Shown one piece after another: positions 11,193-21,435 of a DNA stretch of 64,000 nt. Numbering within the stretch: position 1 is the first letter of the stretch; each line of letters begins with the position of its first letter. The notes below the pieces were generated by a model. The model was not told the DNA's origin and did no database searches. It was given only the letters and a program-made list of their open reading frames with translations. Position numbers and translations under genes: made by a program. This DNA comes from an uncultured Methylophilaceae bacterium (GTDB lineage Bacteria; Pseudomonadota; Gammaproteobacteria; Burkholderiales; Methylophilaceae), in contig CAJQTF010000010.1 of NCBI GenBank assembly GCA_905618945.1, forward strand, positions 1-64,000. Reading direction: 5' to 3'.

Positions 11193-12199
11193 ACAATTTA
11201 AAATATTTTTAAGCTCTTTGCTGAAGGGGGAAAATTTATCTTCATCGGAGATGCAGTCTTTAATGACTCTTATTATGACTGGAGAATTAAGTTCTGCTCA
11301 AATAGCTAGTTGTATTGTTGCAATGCAAATCAAAGGCGAAACTCCAGATGAGATTGCAGCAGCAGCATCTGTTATGCGAGAACATGCTAATAAAGTAATT
11401 GTAGATGATTATAAATACCTTATAGACACCTGTGGAACAGGAGGGGATAGCTTACAAACATTTAATGTGTCGACTTTAAGTGCAATTATAGCTGCATCTG
11501 CTGGTGCTAAAGTTGCTAAACATGGAGGCAGGTCAGTTTCATCAAAGTGCGGTAGTGCTGATGTTTTAGAAGCCTTAGGGGTTAATGTAAATTTAGATCA
11601 TAAAAGATTAGGCCATTTGGTTGATGCTATTGGAATTGGTTTTATGTTTGCTCCTAATTACCATCCAGCCATGAAATATGTTGCTCCAGTTAGAAAGGAG
11701 TTGGAAATTAGAACTATCTTTAATTTACTTGGACCTTTAACTAATCCAGCTTCTGCTAAAAGACAAATTGTAGGTGTTTATAGTAAAGAGCTAACTATTA
11801 CTTTTGCAAAAGTATTACAAAAACTTGGTAGCGAACATGTGCTTGTAGTTCATGGCGACGATGGTATGGATGAGATTTCTATAACAGGAAAGACTTATAT
11901 TGCTGAATTAAAAGATAATGTTATTAAGGAATATACTATTCAGCCTTCTGAATTTAAATTAAGGGAAGGTAGCTTGAAAGATATTATTGTCGAAGACCCA
12001 GCGCATTCAAAAAAAATGATTCTTGAAATTTTAAATGGAAAACTTTCTGTGGGTAGGGATATTGCATTGATAAATGCAGGTGCTGCTATATATATAAGCG
12101 GGCTTGCAAATGATATAAATTCTGGAATTACTATTGCTGCAGATATGATTGATCAAGGGAAGGCAATGGAAAAATTAAATCAACTAATAACTTCATCAA

Positions 12200-12207
<8 letters not shown>
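11185..12207 (+). CDS. trpD: Anthranilate phosphoribosyltransferase
   Basis: Transfers the phosphoribosyl group of PRPP to anthranilate. The 340-residue protein shows the PRPP-binding GTGGD motif at 84-88 followed by the FNVST and [15 protein letters not shown] segments, and the [14 protein letters not shown] signature. Its start overlaps trpG by 8 bases (ATGGTTAA) and its end overlaps trpC by 8 bases (ATGACTAA), implying translational coupling along the operon. Confidence 0.97.
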
Positions 12208-14572
<2,365 letters not shown>

Positions 14573-14579
14573 CTAAAGT

Positions 14580-16865
14580 TTAATTAAGTAAAAAATAAGC
14601 ATTATTTGATGGCGGGAATTCATCGTAAAAGTATTCATAAATACCATCCTCATCTTTTTTTGTTAACATTCCATTTTTAGGATTTATTCTTAGAGGTATT
14701 ATCCCTTCCGGAGTTTCTACTATTCTATTTGGATAATCACTGATTATTGGCTTCATATAGTCAATCCATATTGGTAGCGCTGCTCTCGAGCCACTTTCAT
14801 GCTTACCAAGTGATCGAGGCTGGTCATACCCCATCCAAGTAATCGTTACAACATCTGGATTAAATCCAGCAAACCAAGCATCTACTAACTCATTTGTAGT
14901 TCCAGTTTTGCCAGCTATATCTTCACGTTTAAGCCTTTTAGCTTTTCTAGCTGTACCTGTATTAATTACTTCTTTTAGTAATGAGGTCATAATAAATGCA
15001 TTTCTAGGATCTATTATTCTTGGCGTCTCATCATTTGTTACAGAAAAGCTTTGTTTAATTTTTCTACCTTTAACATCAATAATTTTTTCAATAAAATATG
15101 GTTGCTTGAGGTATCCACCATTTGCAAAAACTCCATAGGCAGCAACCATTTCTAAAGCAGTAACTTGGCCGACTCCTAATGCCATTGACAAATAGGGAGA
15201 ATGTTTTTTCTGATCAAAACCAAATCTTGTAATGTAATCTAGGGCATATTTTGGATCAATATGCTTTAAAACTCTTATGGCAACAAGGTTCTTTGATTTA
15301 GCTAACCCTTCTCTTAGCCTTATTGCACCAGCATATTTCTCGTTATAATTTTTTGGTTCCCAGTTTTCGTTAGTATTTAGCTCTTCTGCTGTTATATAAA
15401 TAGGCGCATCATTTACTAAAGTTGCAGGAGTTATACCCTTCTCAAGTGCTGCTGAATAAATAAAAGGTTTAAAAATAGACCCCGGTTGTCTATTTGCTTG
15501 TGAGACATGATTATATTTATTTCGATGAAAATCAAAGCCCCCTACTAAGGCTAAGATAGCCCCAGTTTTTGGATCCATAGAAACTAATGAGCTTTCGACC
15601 TCAGGCAGTTGCGTTGCAACCCAATAATTTCTTTTCTTAACAAGCCTAATCACAGAGCCAGGCCTTAGTAATCTTTCCCCTTCATTTTCAATTGCTAAAT
15701 CCTTCTTTAGTAATTTTAATCCTCTTTTGTAGACACTAATTTTTTTCCCATTTTTAAGAAGTACATCGACTCTTAAAGGCTGTAAATCTAGGATGACTCC
15801 AGGAATGAAATCATTGTAAGTAGGTATTATCTTAAGTTTTTTTAATATAAATTTATCTCGCTCATCTCGATCTTTAAATTCTTTGGATTTAAATTCAATA
15901 AAATCTTCCGGTGGAGCTAAGTCATGCCTAGCCATATAATTAATAATTCCATTTTGTACAGCTTGATTTGCCATTAGCTGATTTTTCTTTTTGATTGTTG
16001 TGTAAACTTTAAGCCCGCTTGTATAAATTTTATCCCCAAATTCTTCAAATAAAGTTTTTCTAACCATCTCAGCGACGTAATTTGCCTGAAGCTCACTCTT
16101 CGTAGATTTTTCTTTAAGGCTTAGAGAATCCTCTAAGGCTAAGATATAAGTAGGTTTGTCGATATAACCATGACGCAACATACTAGTAAGGACACTTTGT
16201 TGTCTTTTAATTGCTAAATGAGGCCGTACCAAAGGGTTGTATCGACTAGGAGCTTTTGGAAGTCCTGCTAGTAATGCAGTTTCTCCTAAATTTAATTCAT
16301 CAAGGTTTTTACCATAATAAGTATTAGCCGCAGCTGCGAAACCAAAAGATCTTTGGCCGAGGTATATTTGGTTAATATATAGCTCCAGTATTTCCTCTTT
16401 TGATAAAGTCCTTTCTATTTTAATTGCGAGCAATATCTCATTAATTTTTCTTTTAAATGTTTTGTCAGGGGTAAGAAAAAAGTTTCTTGCAACTTGCATT
16501 GTTATTGTACTTGCACCTTCATGACTCCTCCCAGTTATATTTTTCAGGGCAGCTCTGGCTATGCCAATAATATCTATACCCGGGTGTTCAAAAAACCGTC
16601 GATCCTCGATTGATAGAATTGCATTAATCATTTGCTGGGGAGTTTCTGAGATAGCTATAAAATCTCTTCTTTCCTCACCAAATTCTGCAATAAGGGCCCC
16701 TTCTTTTGAATATATTTGAAGAGGTTGTTTCGGGTAATACTTTACTAAATGAGAAATATTAGGAAGTGTTGGATAAATTAGGGCTGATACGAAAATAATC
16801 ATTGCTAAGATCGACAAGCCAGCAAGAACACCAATAATAATATAATTCTTAATGATTGAATACAT
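14580..16865 (-). CDS. mrcA: Penicillin-binding protein 1A (bifunctional glycosyltransferase/transpeptidase)
   Basis: Inner-membrane peptidoglycan polymerase and cross-linking enzyme. The 761-residue protein has an N-terminal membrane anchor at about 8-31 and a GT51 domain with catalytic E88 in EDRRFFEHPG and the TITMQVARNFFL motif. An OB-like insertion follows at about 310-400. The transpeptidase domain has SxxK at S463-K466, SKN at 524-526 and KTGT at 653-656. The length is a little short of the E. coli protein (850). It is divergent from aroK, where pilMNOPQ is commonly found in related bacteria. Confidence 0.95.
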   Translation of the reverse strand: MYSIIKNYIIIGVLAGLSILAMIIFVSALIYPTLPNISHLVKYYPKQPLQIYSKEGALIAEFGEERRDFIAISETPQQMINAILSIEDRRFFEHPGIDIIGIARAALKNITGRSHEGASTITMQVARNFFLTPDKTFKRKINEILLAIKIERTLSKEEILELYINQIYLGQRSFGFAAAANTYYGKNLDELNLGETALLAGLPKAPSRYNPLVRPHLAIKRQQSVLTSMLRHGYIDKPTYILALEDSLSLKEKSTKSELQANYVAEMVRKTLFEEFGDKIYTSGLKVYTTIKKKNQLMANQAVQNGIINYMARHDLAPPEDFIEFKSKEFKDRDERDKFILKKLKIIPTYNDFIPGVILDLQPLRVDVLLKNGKKISVYKRGLKLLKKDLAIENEGERLLRPGSVIRLVKKRNYWVATQLPEVESSLVSMDPKTGAILALVGGFDFHRNKYNHVSQANRQPGSIFKPFIYSAALEKGITPATLVNDAPIYITAEELNTNENWEPKNYNEKYAGAIRLREGLAKSKNLVAIRVLKHIDPKYALDYITRFGFDQKKHSPYLSMALGVGQVTALEMVAAYGVFANGGYLKQPYFIEKIIDVKGRKIKQSFSVTNDETPRIIDPRNAFIMTSLLKEVINTGTARKAKRLKREDIAGKTGTTNELVDAWFAGFNPDVVTITWMGYDQPRSLGKHESGSRAALPIWIDYMKPIISDYPNRIVETPEGIIPLRINPKNGMLTKKDEDGIYEYFYDEFPPSNNAYFLLN

Positions 16866-16987
16866 AATGTGCTTAAATTTAATGTTTAGCTATAATATAA
16901 AAGTTTATTATAGAGGTTTAGTATGATATGTAATCTAAATAAAACCTTTATTTCATTATTTAATATTTTATATAAGAAGAATTGCTA
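16866..16987. promoter_or_regulatory. Divergent promoter region mrcA / aroK
   Basis: This gap of about 120 bases separates divergent mrcA and aroK. It is very AT-rich and includes TATAAT-like hexamers around 16890-16912. An AGAAGA ribosome-binding element at 16975-16980 lies 1 base before a TTG at 16982 and 7 bases before a second TTG at 16988, which decides the aroK start. No open reading frame resembling a pilus gene is present. Confidence 0.45.
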
Positions 16988-17506
16988 TTGAAAGACATTG
17001 AGAATATTTTTTTAATTGGCTTAATGGGGTCTGGAAAGACAACAGTTGGCAGAATATTGTCACAAACACTTAATAAAGATTTTTATGATAGTGACCACGT
17101 TGTTGAAGAAAAGACCGGCGTAAAGGTCCCTTTAATATTCGAATATGAGGGGGAGGTAGGCTTTAGAAAAAGAGAAGAGAGTGTGCTGAAAGGTTTGGTA
17201 TGCCATAAGAACATTGTATTAGCTACTGGAGGGGGCATTATTTTATCTAAAAATAATTGTAAATTACTTGCAGATAATGGACATGTTTTTTATTTAAAAT
17301 CAAACTGTGAGGATTTAGCAGCTAGAATGGCAGGCGACCAATCTAGACCTTTGTTGCAAGAGGGCGACTTAAAAGAAACTTTAGAAAGCTTATTTGAGTT
17401 GAGAGACCCAATGTACTCATCTATTTCTGATCATATAATTGAAACTACAGGCAAACGGGCAAAAGAAATTTCTCATGAAATCGAATCTTTTATCAAAAAA
17501 TTATGA
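16988..17506 (+). CDS. aroK: Shikimate kinase
   Basis: Phosphorylates shikimate in aromatic amino-acid synthesis. With the TTG at 16988 the protein has 172 residues and begins MKDIENIFLIGLMGSGKTTVG, with the P-loop at 11-18. An in-frame TTG at 16982 would add two leucine codons, but the ribosome-binding element is better spaced for 16988. The DSDHVVEEKTG shikimate-binding segment and the ATGGGIILS and GDQSRPLL motifs confirm the family. It overlaps aroB by 4 bases. Confidence 0.93.
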   Translation: MKDIENIFLIGLMGSGKTTVGRILSQTLNKDFYDSDHVVEEKTGVKVPLIFEYEGEVGFRKREESVLKGLVCHKNIVLATGGGIILSKNNCKLLADNGHVFYLKSNCEDLAARMAGDQSRPLLQEGDLKETLESLFELRDPMYSSISDHIIETTGKRAKEISHEIESFIKKL

Positions 17507-18582
17507 AAACTATTAATATAAACCTAGAGAAAAGAGGCTATCCAATATATGTTGGCGAAGGTCTTATAGAGAATTACGATCTATTTAAAAAACATATTTC
17601 TAATAAGAAAGTAGCTATTATCACTAACGATAAGGTTGCCCCGTTATATTTACAAAAAATTACAAATATTTTATCAACCGAAAAAGACATTATTCCAATT
17701 ATTCTTCCTGATGGCGAAGTCTTTAAAAATCTTGAAACACTTAACTTAATTTATGATGCATTGCTAACAAATAAAGCAAATCGTCAAGTTACTTTAATAG
17801 CATTAGGTGGAGGTGTAATTGGCGACATAACTGGCTTTGCAGCGGCAACATTTATGAGGGGGGTAGATTTTATTCAAATTCCAACTACCCTATTATCGCA
17901 AGTCGATTCTTCTGTTGGAGGCAAGACTGGAATTAACCATCAGCTCGGAAAGAATATGATAGGCGCATTTTATCAACCAAAATGTGTCATCGCTGATATA
18001 AGTCTATTAAAAACATTGCCTGATAAAGAACTATCAGCCGGTTTAGCCGAAGTCATAAAATATGGACTAATTAGAGACGCTAGTTTTTTTGAATGGCTTG
18101 AAAATAATATTGAAGGGATTATGAAAAGAGACCCTCAACTATTGATTCAGTCCGTTATTCGTTCCTGCCAAAATAAAGCAGATATTGTCGAGGCTGATGA
18201 ATTTGAATCTGGAATAAGGGCTATCTTAAATTTAGGCCATACTTTTGGACACGCCATAGAAACTGCAACTGGATATGGCAAATGGCTTCATGGGGAAGCT
18301 ATTGCAACAGGTATGGTTATGGCAGCTTACTTATCAGAACAAATGGGGTGGCTTTCAAAAGAAGATAATCAGAGAATTAAATCTTTAATCACTCATGCAA
18401 ACCTCCCTATTAAACCGCCAGAGATTTCAAAGCAAAAATTTCTTGATTTAATGCAGCTTGATAAAAAAACAAAAGAAGATCAAATAAATCTTGTTTTACA
18501 ACAAGGCATAGGGAAAGCTATTCTAACTAGTGATTATAATATTGAAAAGTTTCATAACACCCTTTTACAGAAAACCTTTTAA
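17503..18582 (+). CDS. aroB: 3-dehydroquinate synthase
   Basis: NAD- and metal-dependent enzyme converting DAHP to 3-dehydroquinate. The 359-residue protein has the NAD-binding LGGGVIGDITGF segment at about 101-112, the QVDSSVGGKTGIN loop at about 133-145, and predicted metal ligands E183, H246 and H263. It is coupled to aroK by a 4-base overlap; dgt follows after 9 bases, the usual betaproteobacterial order. Confidence 0.97.
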   Translation: MKTININLEKRGYPIYVGEGLIENYDLFKKHISNKKVAIITNDKVAPLYLQKITNILSTEKDIIPIILPDGEVFKNLETLNLIYDALLTNKANRQVTLIALGGGVIGDITGFAAATFMRGVDFIQIPTTLLSQVDSSVGGKTGINHQLGKNMIGAFYQPKCVIADISLLKTLPDKELSAGLAEVIKYGLIRDASFFEWLENNIEGIMKRDPQLLIQSVIRSCQNKADIVEADEFESGIRAILNLGHTFGHAIETATGYGKWLHGEAIATGMVMAAYLSEQMGWLSKEDNQRIKSLITHANLPIKPPEISKQKFLDLMQLDKKTKEDQINLVLQQGIGKAILTSDYNIEKFHNTLLQKTF

Positions 18583-18591
18583 AAGCCTTTA

Positions 18592-19695
18592 ATGATATTA
18601 AAACCTTATGCAGCAAACCCTAGTCACAGTTTAGGAAGGCAATATCACGAATCGAAATCAAAATTTAGAAACGATTTCCAAAGAGACCGCGATCGCATCA
18701 TTCACTCATCTGCATTCAGACGCCTTGAATATAAGACACAGGTATTTGTAAATCACGAAGGCGATATGTTCCGAACACGCCTTACTCATTCATTAGAGGT
18801 CTCTCAGATTTCAAGAGGAATCGCACGTACTTTGAATTGTCATGAAGACCTTGCTGAGGCGATTGCTTTAGCTCATGATTTAGGACATACGCCATTTGGC
18901 CATGCTGGACAGGATTCTTTGAACGCCTGTATGAAAAATTTTGGGGGCTTTGAGCACAATTTACAGTCTTTAAGAGTTGTTGATTTGTTAGAGCAAAGAT
19001 ATGCTGATTTTGATGGCTTAAATCTAACATTTGAGACGCGAGAAGGGATCTTAAAGCATTGCTCTATAAAGAATGCTAAAAATTTAGGGGCAATAGGCGA
19101 AAGATTTATCAAAAGACAACAACCATCATTAGAGGGGCAGTTAGTCAATTACGCGGATGAGATTGCTTATAATAATCATGATATTGACGATGGTTATCGT
19201 TCGGGCCTTTTAAAATTTAAAACATTAATGGACATATCTTTATTTAAAGAGTGTGCTGAACTGGTAAAAAAAGATTACCCTAATATCGATGAAGTTAGAT
19301 TGCTACACGAAACTATCAGAAGAATAATGTACAACTTAATATTTGATATTTGTCAAACTAGTGCTATAAATTTAGCAAAATTTAAACCTAAAACCATTGA
19401 TGAAGTCAGAACACTGCCGAACTTAATTAATTTATCTAAAGAGATGGCTCAAAAGCAACTAGAGCTTAAACAGTTCTTGAGACGCTTTCTTTATGAACAC
19501 GAAAGAGTAGTCGAGATGACCAACAATGCGAAAAAAATAATTAAAGATTTGTTCCTATATTTCATTAATGATCCATCATTAATGCCAGAAGCTTATCAAA
19601 TGAAATCAACAAAAAATGTAGCTAGAGCCGTTGCAGATTATTTAGCTGGGATGACAGATCGCTATGCAATTAAAACCCATAAAGATATTAAATAA
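18592..19695 (+). CDS. dgt: Deoxyguanosinetriphosphate triphosphohydrolase-like protein
   Basis: HD-domain enzyme expected to hydrolyse dNTPs to nucleosides and triphosphate. The 367-residue protein has the metal-binding residues H66 (RLTHSLEV) and H95-D96 (AHDLGHTPFGHAG). The length corresponds to the shorter Dgt-like branch, whose nucleotide preference is broader than that of E. coli Dgt. The stop codon lies within the left arm of a 10-bp AT-rich inverted repeat (19688-19697 and 19708-19717). Confidence 0.92.
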   Translation: MILKPYAANPSHSLGRQYHESKSKFRNDFQRDRDRIIHSSAFRRLEYKTQVFVNHEGDMFRTRLTHSLEVSQISRGIARTLNCHEDLAEAIALAHDLGHTPFGHAGQDSLNACMKNFGGFEHNLQSLRVVDLLEQRYADFDGLNLTFETREGILKHCSIKNAKNLGAIGERFIKRQQPSLEGQLVNYADEIAYNNHDIDDGYRSGLLKFKTLMDISLFKECAELVKKDYPNIDEVRLLHETIRRIMYNLIFDICQTSAINLAKFKPKTIDEVRTLPNLINLSKEMAQKQLELKQFLRRFLYEHERVVEMTNNAKKIIKDLFLYFINDPSLMPEAYQMKSTKNVARAVADYLAGMTDRYAIKTHKDIK

Positions 19696-19717
19696 AGTAA
19701 AAATCTCCTTTATTTAA
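19688..19717 (+). other. Inverted repeat spanning the dgt stop codon
   Basis: A perfect 10-bp inverted repeat (TTAAATAAAG and CTTTATTTAA) with a 10-base loop covers the end of dgt. The stem is entirely weak and no T-run follows, so it is not a convincing intrinsic terminator; it may protect the mRNA 3' end. Confidence 0.4.
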
Positions 19718-19731
19718 TAGGGATTCCAAGA

Positions 19732-19757
19732 TTTATGTTGTAAATTTACAACATAAA
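19732..19757. promoter_or_regulatory. 26-bp perfect palindrome upstream of the porin gene
   Basis: The half-site TTTATGTTGTAAA is followed directly by its exact reverse complement, giving a 26-bp palindrome with no spacer. It lies about 190 bases upstream of the porin start. The length and perfection suggest an operator for a dimeric regulator; the identity of the regulator is unknown. Confidence 0.6.
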
Positions 19758-19789
19758 CATTTATTTGTTACAAAAAAGACACATTTACC

Positions 19790-19880
19790 TTGCTATTTGT
19801 TACCAAGATTAGGGATAATGATGGTAACTCTTCTTAATAAGAAAGTTTATTCTTAAGAAAGTTTTTTTGTTAGGAAAGTT
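19790..19880 (+). promoter_or_regulatory. Candidate porin promoter and repeated leader elements
   Basis: A possible sigma-70 promoter reads TTGCTA (19790-19795), an 18-base spacer and GATAAT (19814-19819). Inverted GTTACC (19799-19804) and GGTAAC (19823-19828) bracket the -10 box. Downstream the heptamer GAAAGTT occurs three times, at 19841, 19857 and 19874, spaced 16 and 17 bases, the first two inside longer TTCTTAA-containing repeats. These may be regulator sites or leader mRNA structure. The promoter call itself is tentative. Confidence 0.4.
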
Positions 19881-19942
19881 ATTTATAAATTACTTTTTTA
19901 ACTTTGGTTATAAAGTAGTTTTAATTATAGGAGAAATATTAT

Positions 19943-21325
19943 ATGAACAAGAAAATTAATCTAGCAGTTGCGGGTGCAGCTCTAGCTTTAGGTGCTACTG
20001 CAGCTAATGCTGGAATCGTAATCCCAGCAGGTGACTGGACATTAGATGTAAATGGTAACGTTAATGCATTCATGAACTTTAATGATGCTGACGCTGCTGA
20101 AGGTACTGCACCTGTAGGTGGTATTGCTAATAGTCAAGATGGTCTAGGTGAATCTGATTCACAAGGTATCAACACTGGTCTATTACCATCATGGTTAGGA
20201 TTTACTGGTACTACACGTCAAAATAATACTGATGTGTCGTTTACTATTTCATTCCAGCCTAATGCTTCAGATAACGGTGGTGCGCATCATGGTGATTCTA
20301 AAACACCTCTAAATCGTCAATCATATTTATCATTTGGTGATAAATCATGGGGTTCTATCAAACTTGGTAAAGATATTGGTATCTTTGCTTCTGGTGCGAT
20401 CCTTAATGACATGACACTTTTAGGTGTTGGTTCTGGTGCTAATGGTCGTTCTGGTGGTGCTACTACACTAGGTGGTATTGGTACTGGTTATGTTTATGCT
20501 GCATGGAAGGGTCAAGCTACATATACGACTCCAAACATGGGTGGATTCCAAGCTAAAGTTGGTTTAATGAATCCAAATAACATCCCTGATGCAGATAACA
20601 AAACTACTACTAGAGCTTATACAACAACAAATGCAACTACATCTACTTCAACATTAGCTGGTTCATATTGTACTGCAGAAATTGCATCACTTTCAGTTAC
20701 TATTACTACAATAAGTACTGTAGTTTCAACAACTTCTCATACTGATACAGTTGGTGGAGCAGATTCAGGCTCTGTTAACCAAGATCGTTTTGGTATTGAA
20801 GCAGAAGCTTCATATTCATGGACTGGCGATGTTGCTGGTAAAGTATGGGTATCTGGTGCTTCATATGACGTTACACGTATTAAAGGATCTACAACTGCAA
20901 CACAACAAAACTATGACATCACAGCATTCGATGTTGGTGCTTCTATAAGTGCTGGTAACTTTGGTTTAGTTGGTTATTACTATGATGGTGAAGGCCTAGG
21001 TACTACACTATTCGGTAACAAAGGTGTAACTGCAGATGGTAAAGAGCGTGATTCAGACGGTGGTTATGTTCAAGCTACATATGTAATACCAACAGGTACT
21101 AAACTTGGTATTGCTTATGGTGTTTCAAACCTTGACACAGCATCTGGTGAAACTAATGCTACTTTAGTTGAAGAAAACGAACGTTGGACAGTGGGTGCAT
21201 ATCATCCATTAACTAAGCATCTGAATTTAGTTGCTGAGTACAATTCAACAGAGTCAACTGGTCAAGTAAGCACGAATTCAACAGAGAATGATTCAATGTC
21301 TCTAGGTGCAATCTTATTCTTCTAG
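19943..21325 (+). CDS. Outer-membrane porin (Gram-negative general porin family)
   Basis: Abundant outer-membrane channel. The 460-residue protein has a signal peptide cleaved after about residue 23 (ending ATAANA), alternating beta-strand composition, and a terminal Phe (SLGAILFF) as needed for BAM recognition. An AGGAG ribosome-binding site lies about 9 bases before the ATG, and codon use is heavily GGT/GCT/ACT biased, pointing to high expression. Residues about 220-276 form an unusual Thr/Ser-rich insert with a lone Cys243, probably a long surface loop. A strong terminator follows. The channel's substrate is unknown. Confidence 0.9.
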   Translation: MNKKINLAVAGAALALGATAANAGIVIPAGDWTLDVNGNVNAFMNFNDADAAEGTAPVGGIANSQDGLGESDSQGINTGLLPSWLGFTGTTRQNNTDVSFTISFQPNASDNGGAHHGDSKTPLNRQSYLSFGDKSWGSIKLGKDIGIFASGAILNDMTLLGVGSGANGRSGGATTLGGIGTGYVYAAWKGQATYTTPNMGGFQAKVGLMNPNNIPDADNKTTTRAYTTTNATTSTSTLAGSYCTAEIASLSVTITTISTVVSTTSHTDTVGGADSGSVNQDRFGIEAEASYSWTGDVAGKVWVSGASYDVTRIKGSTTATQQNYDITAFDVGASISAGNFGLVGYYYDGEGLGTTLFGNKGVTADGKERDSDGGYVQATYVIPTGTKLGIAYGVSNLDTASGETNATLVEENERWTVGAYHPLTKHLNLVAEYNSTESTGQVSTNSTENDSMSLGAILFF

Positions 21326-21370
21326 GAATTAATTCTTAGTAGAAATTTGACAAGTAGTAGATTTAATTAA

Positions 21371-21400
21371 AAACGACATCTTCGGATGTCGTTTTTTTTT
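21371..21400 (+). terminator. Intrinsic terminator of the porin gene
   Basis: A perfect 10-bp stem (AAACGACATC with GATGTCGTTT) is capped by a TTCG tetraloop and merges into a run of T residues. It ends the porin transcript and isolates it from the TPR gene downstream. Confidence 0.93.
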
Positions 21401-21435
21401 ATTTCTTGTTTAAATAATCATATAAAATATAAAAT

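Noticed and set aside
21318-21345. Imperfect palindrome at the porin stop codon (CTAGGAATTAATTCTTAG)
   Set aside because: It has one mismatch and lies just before a much stronger UUCG terminator; judged incidental.
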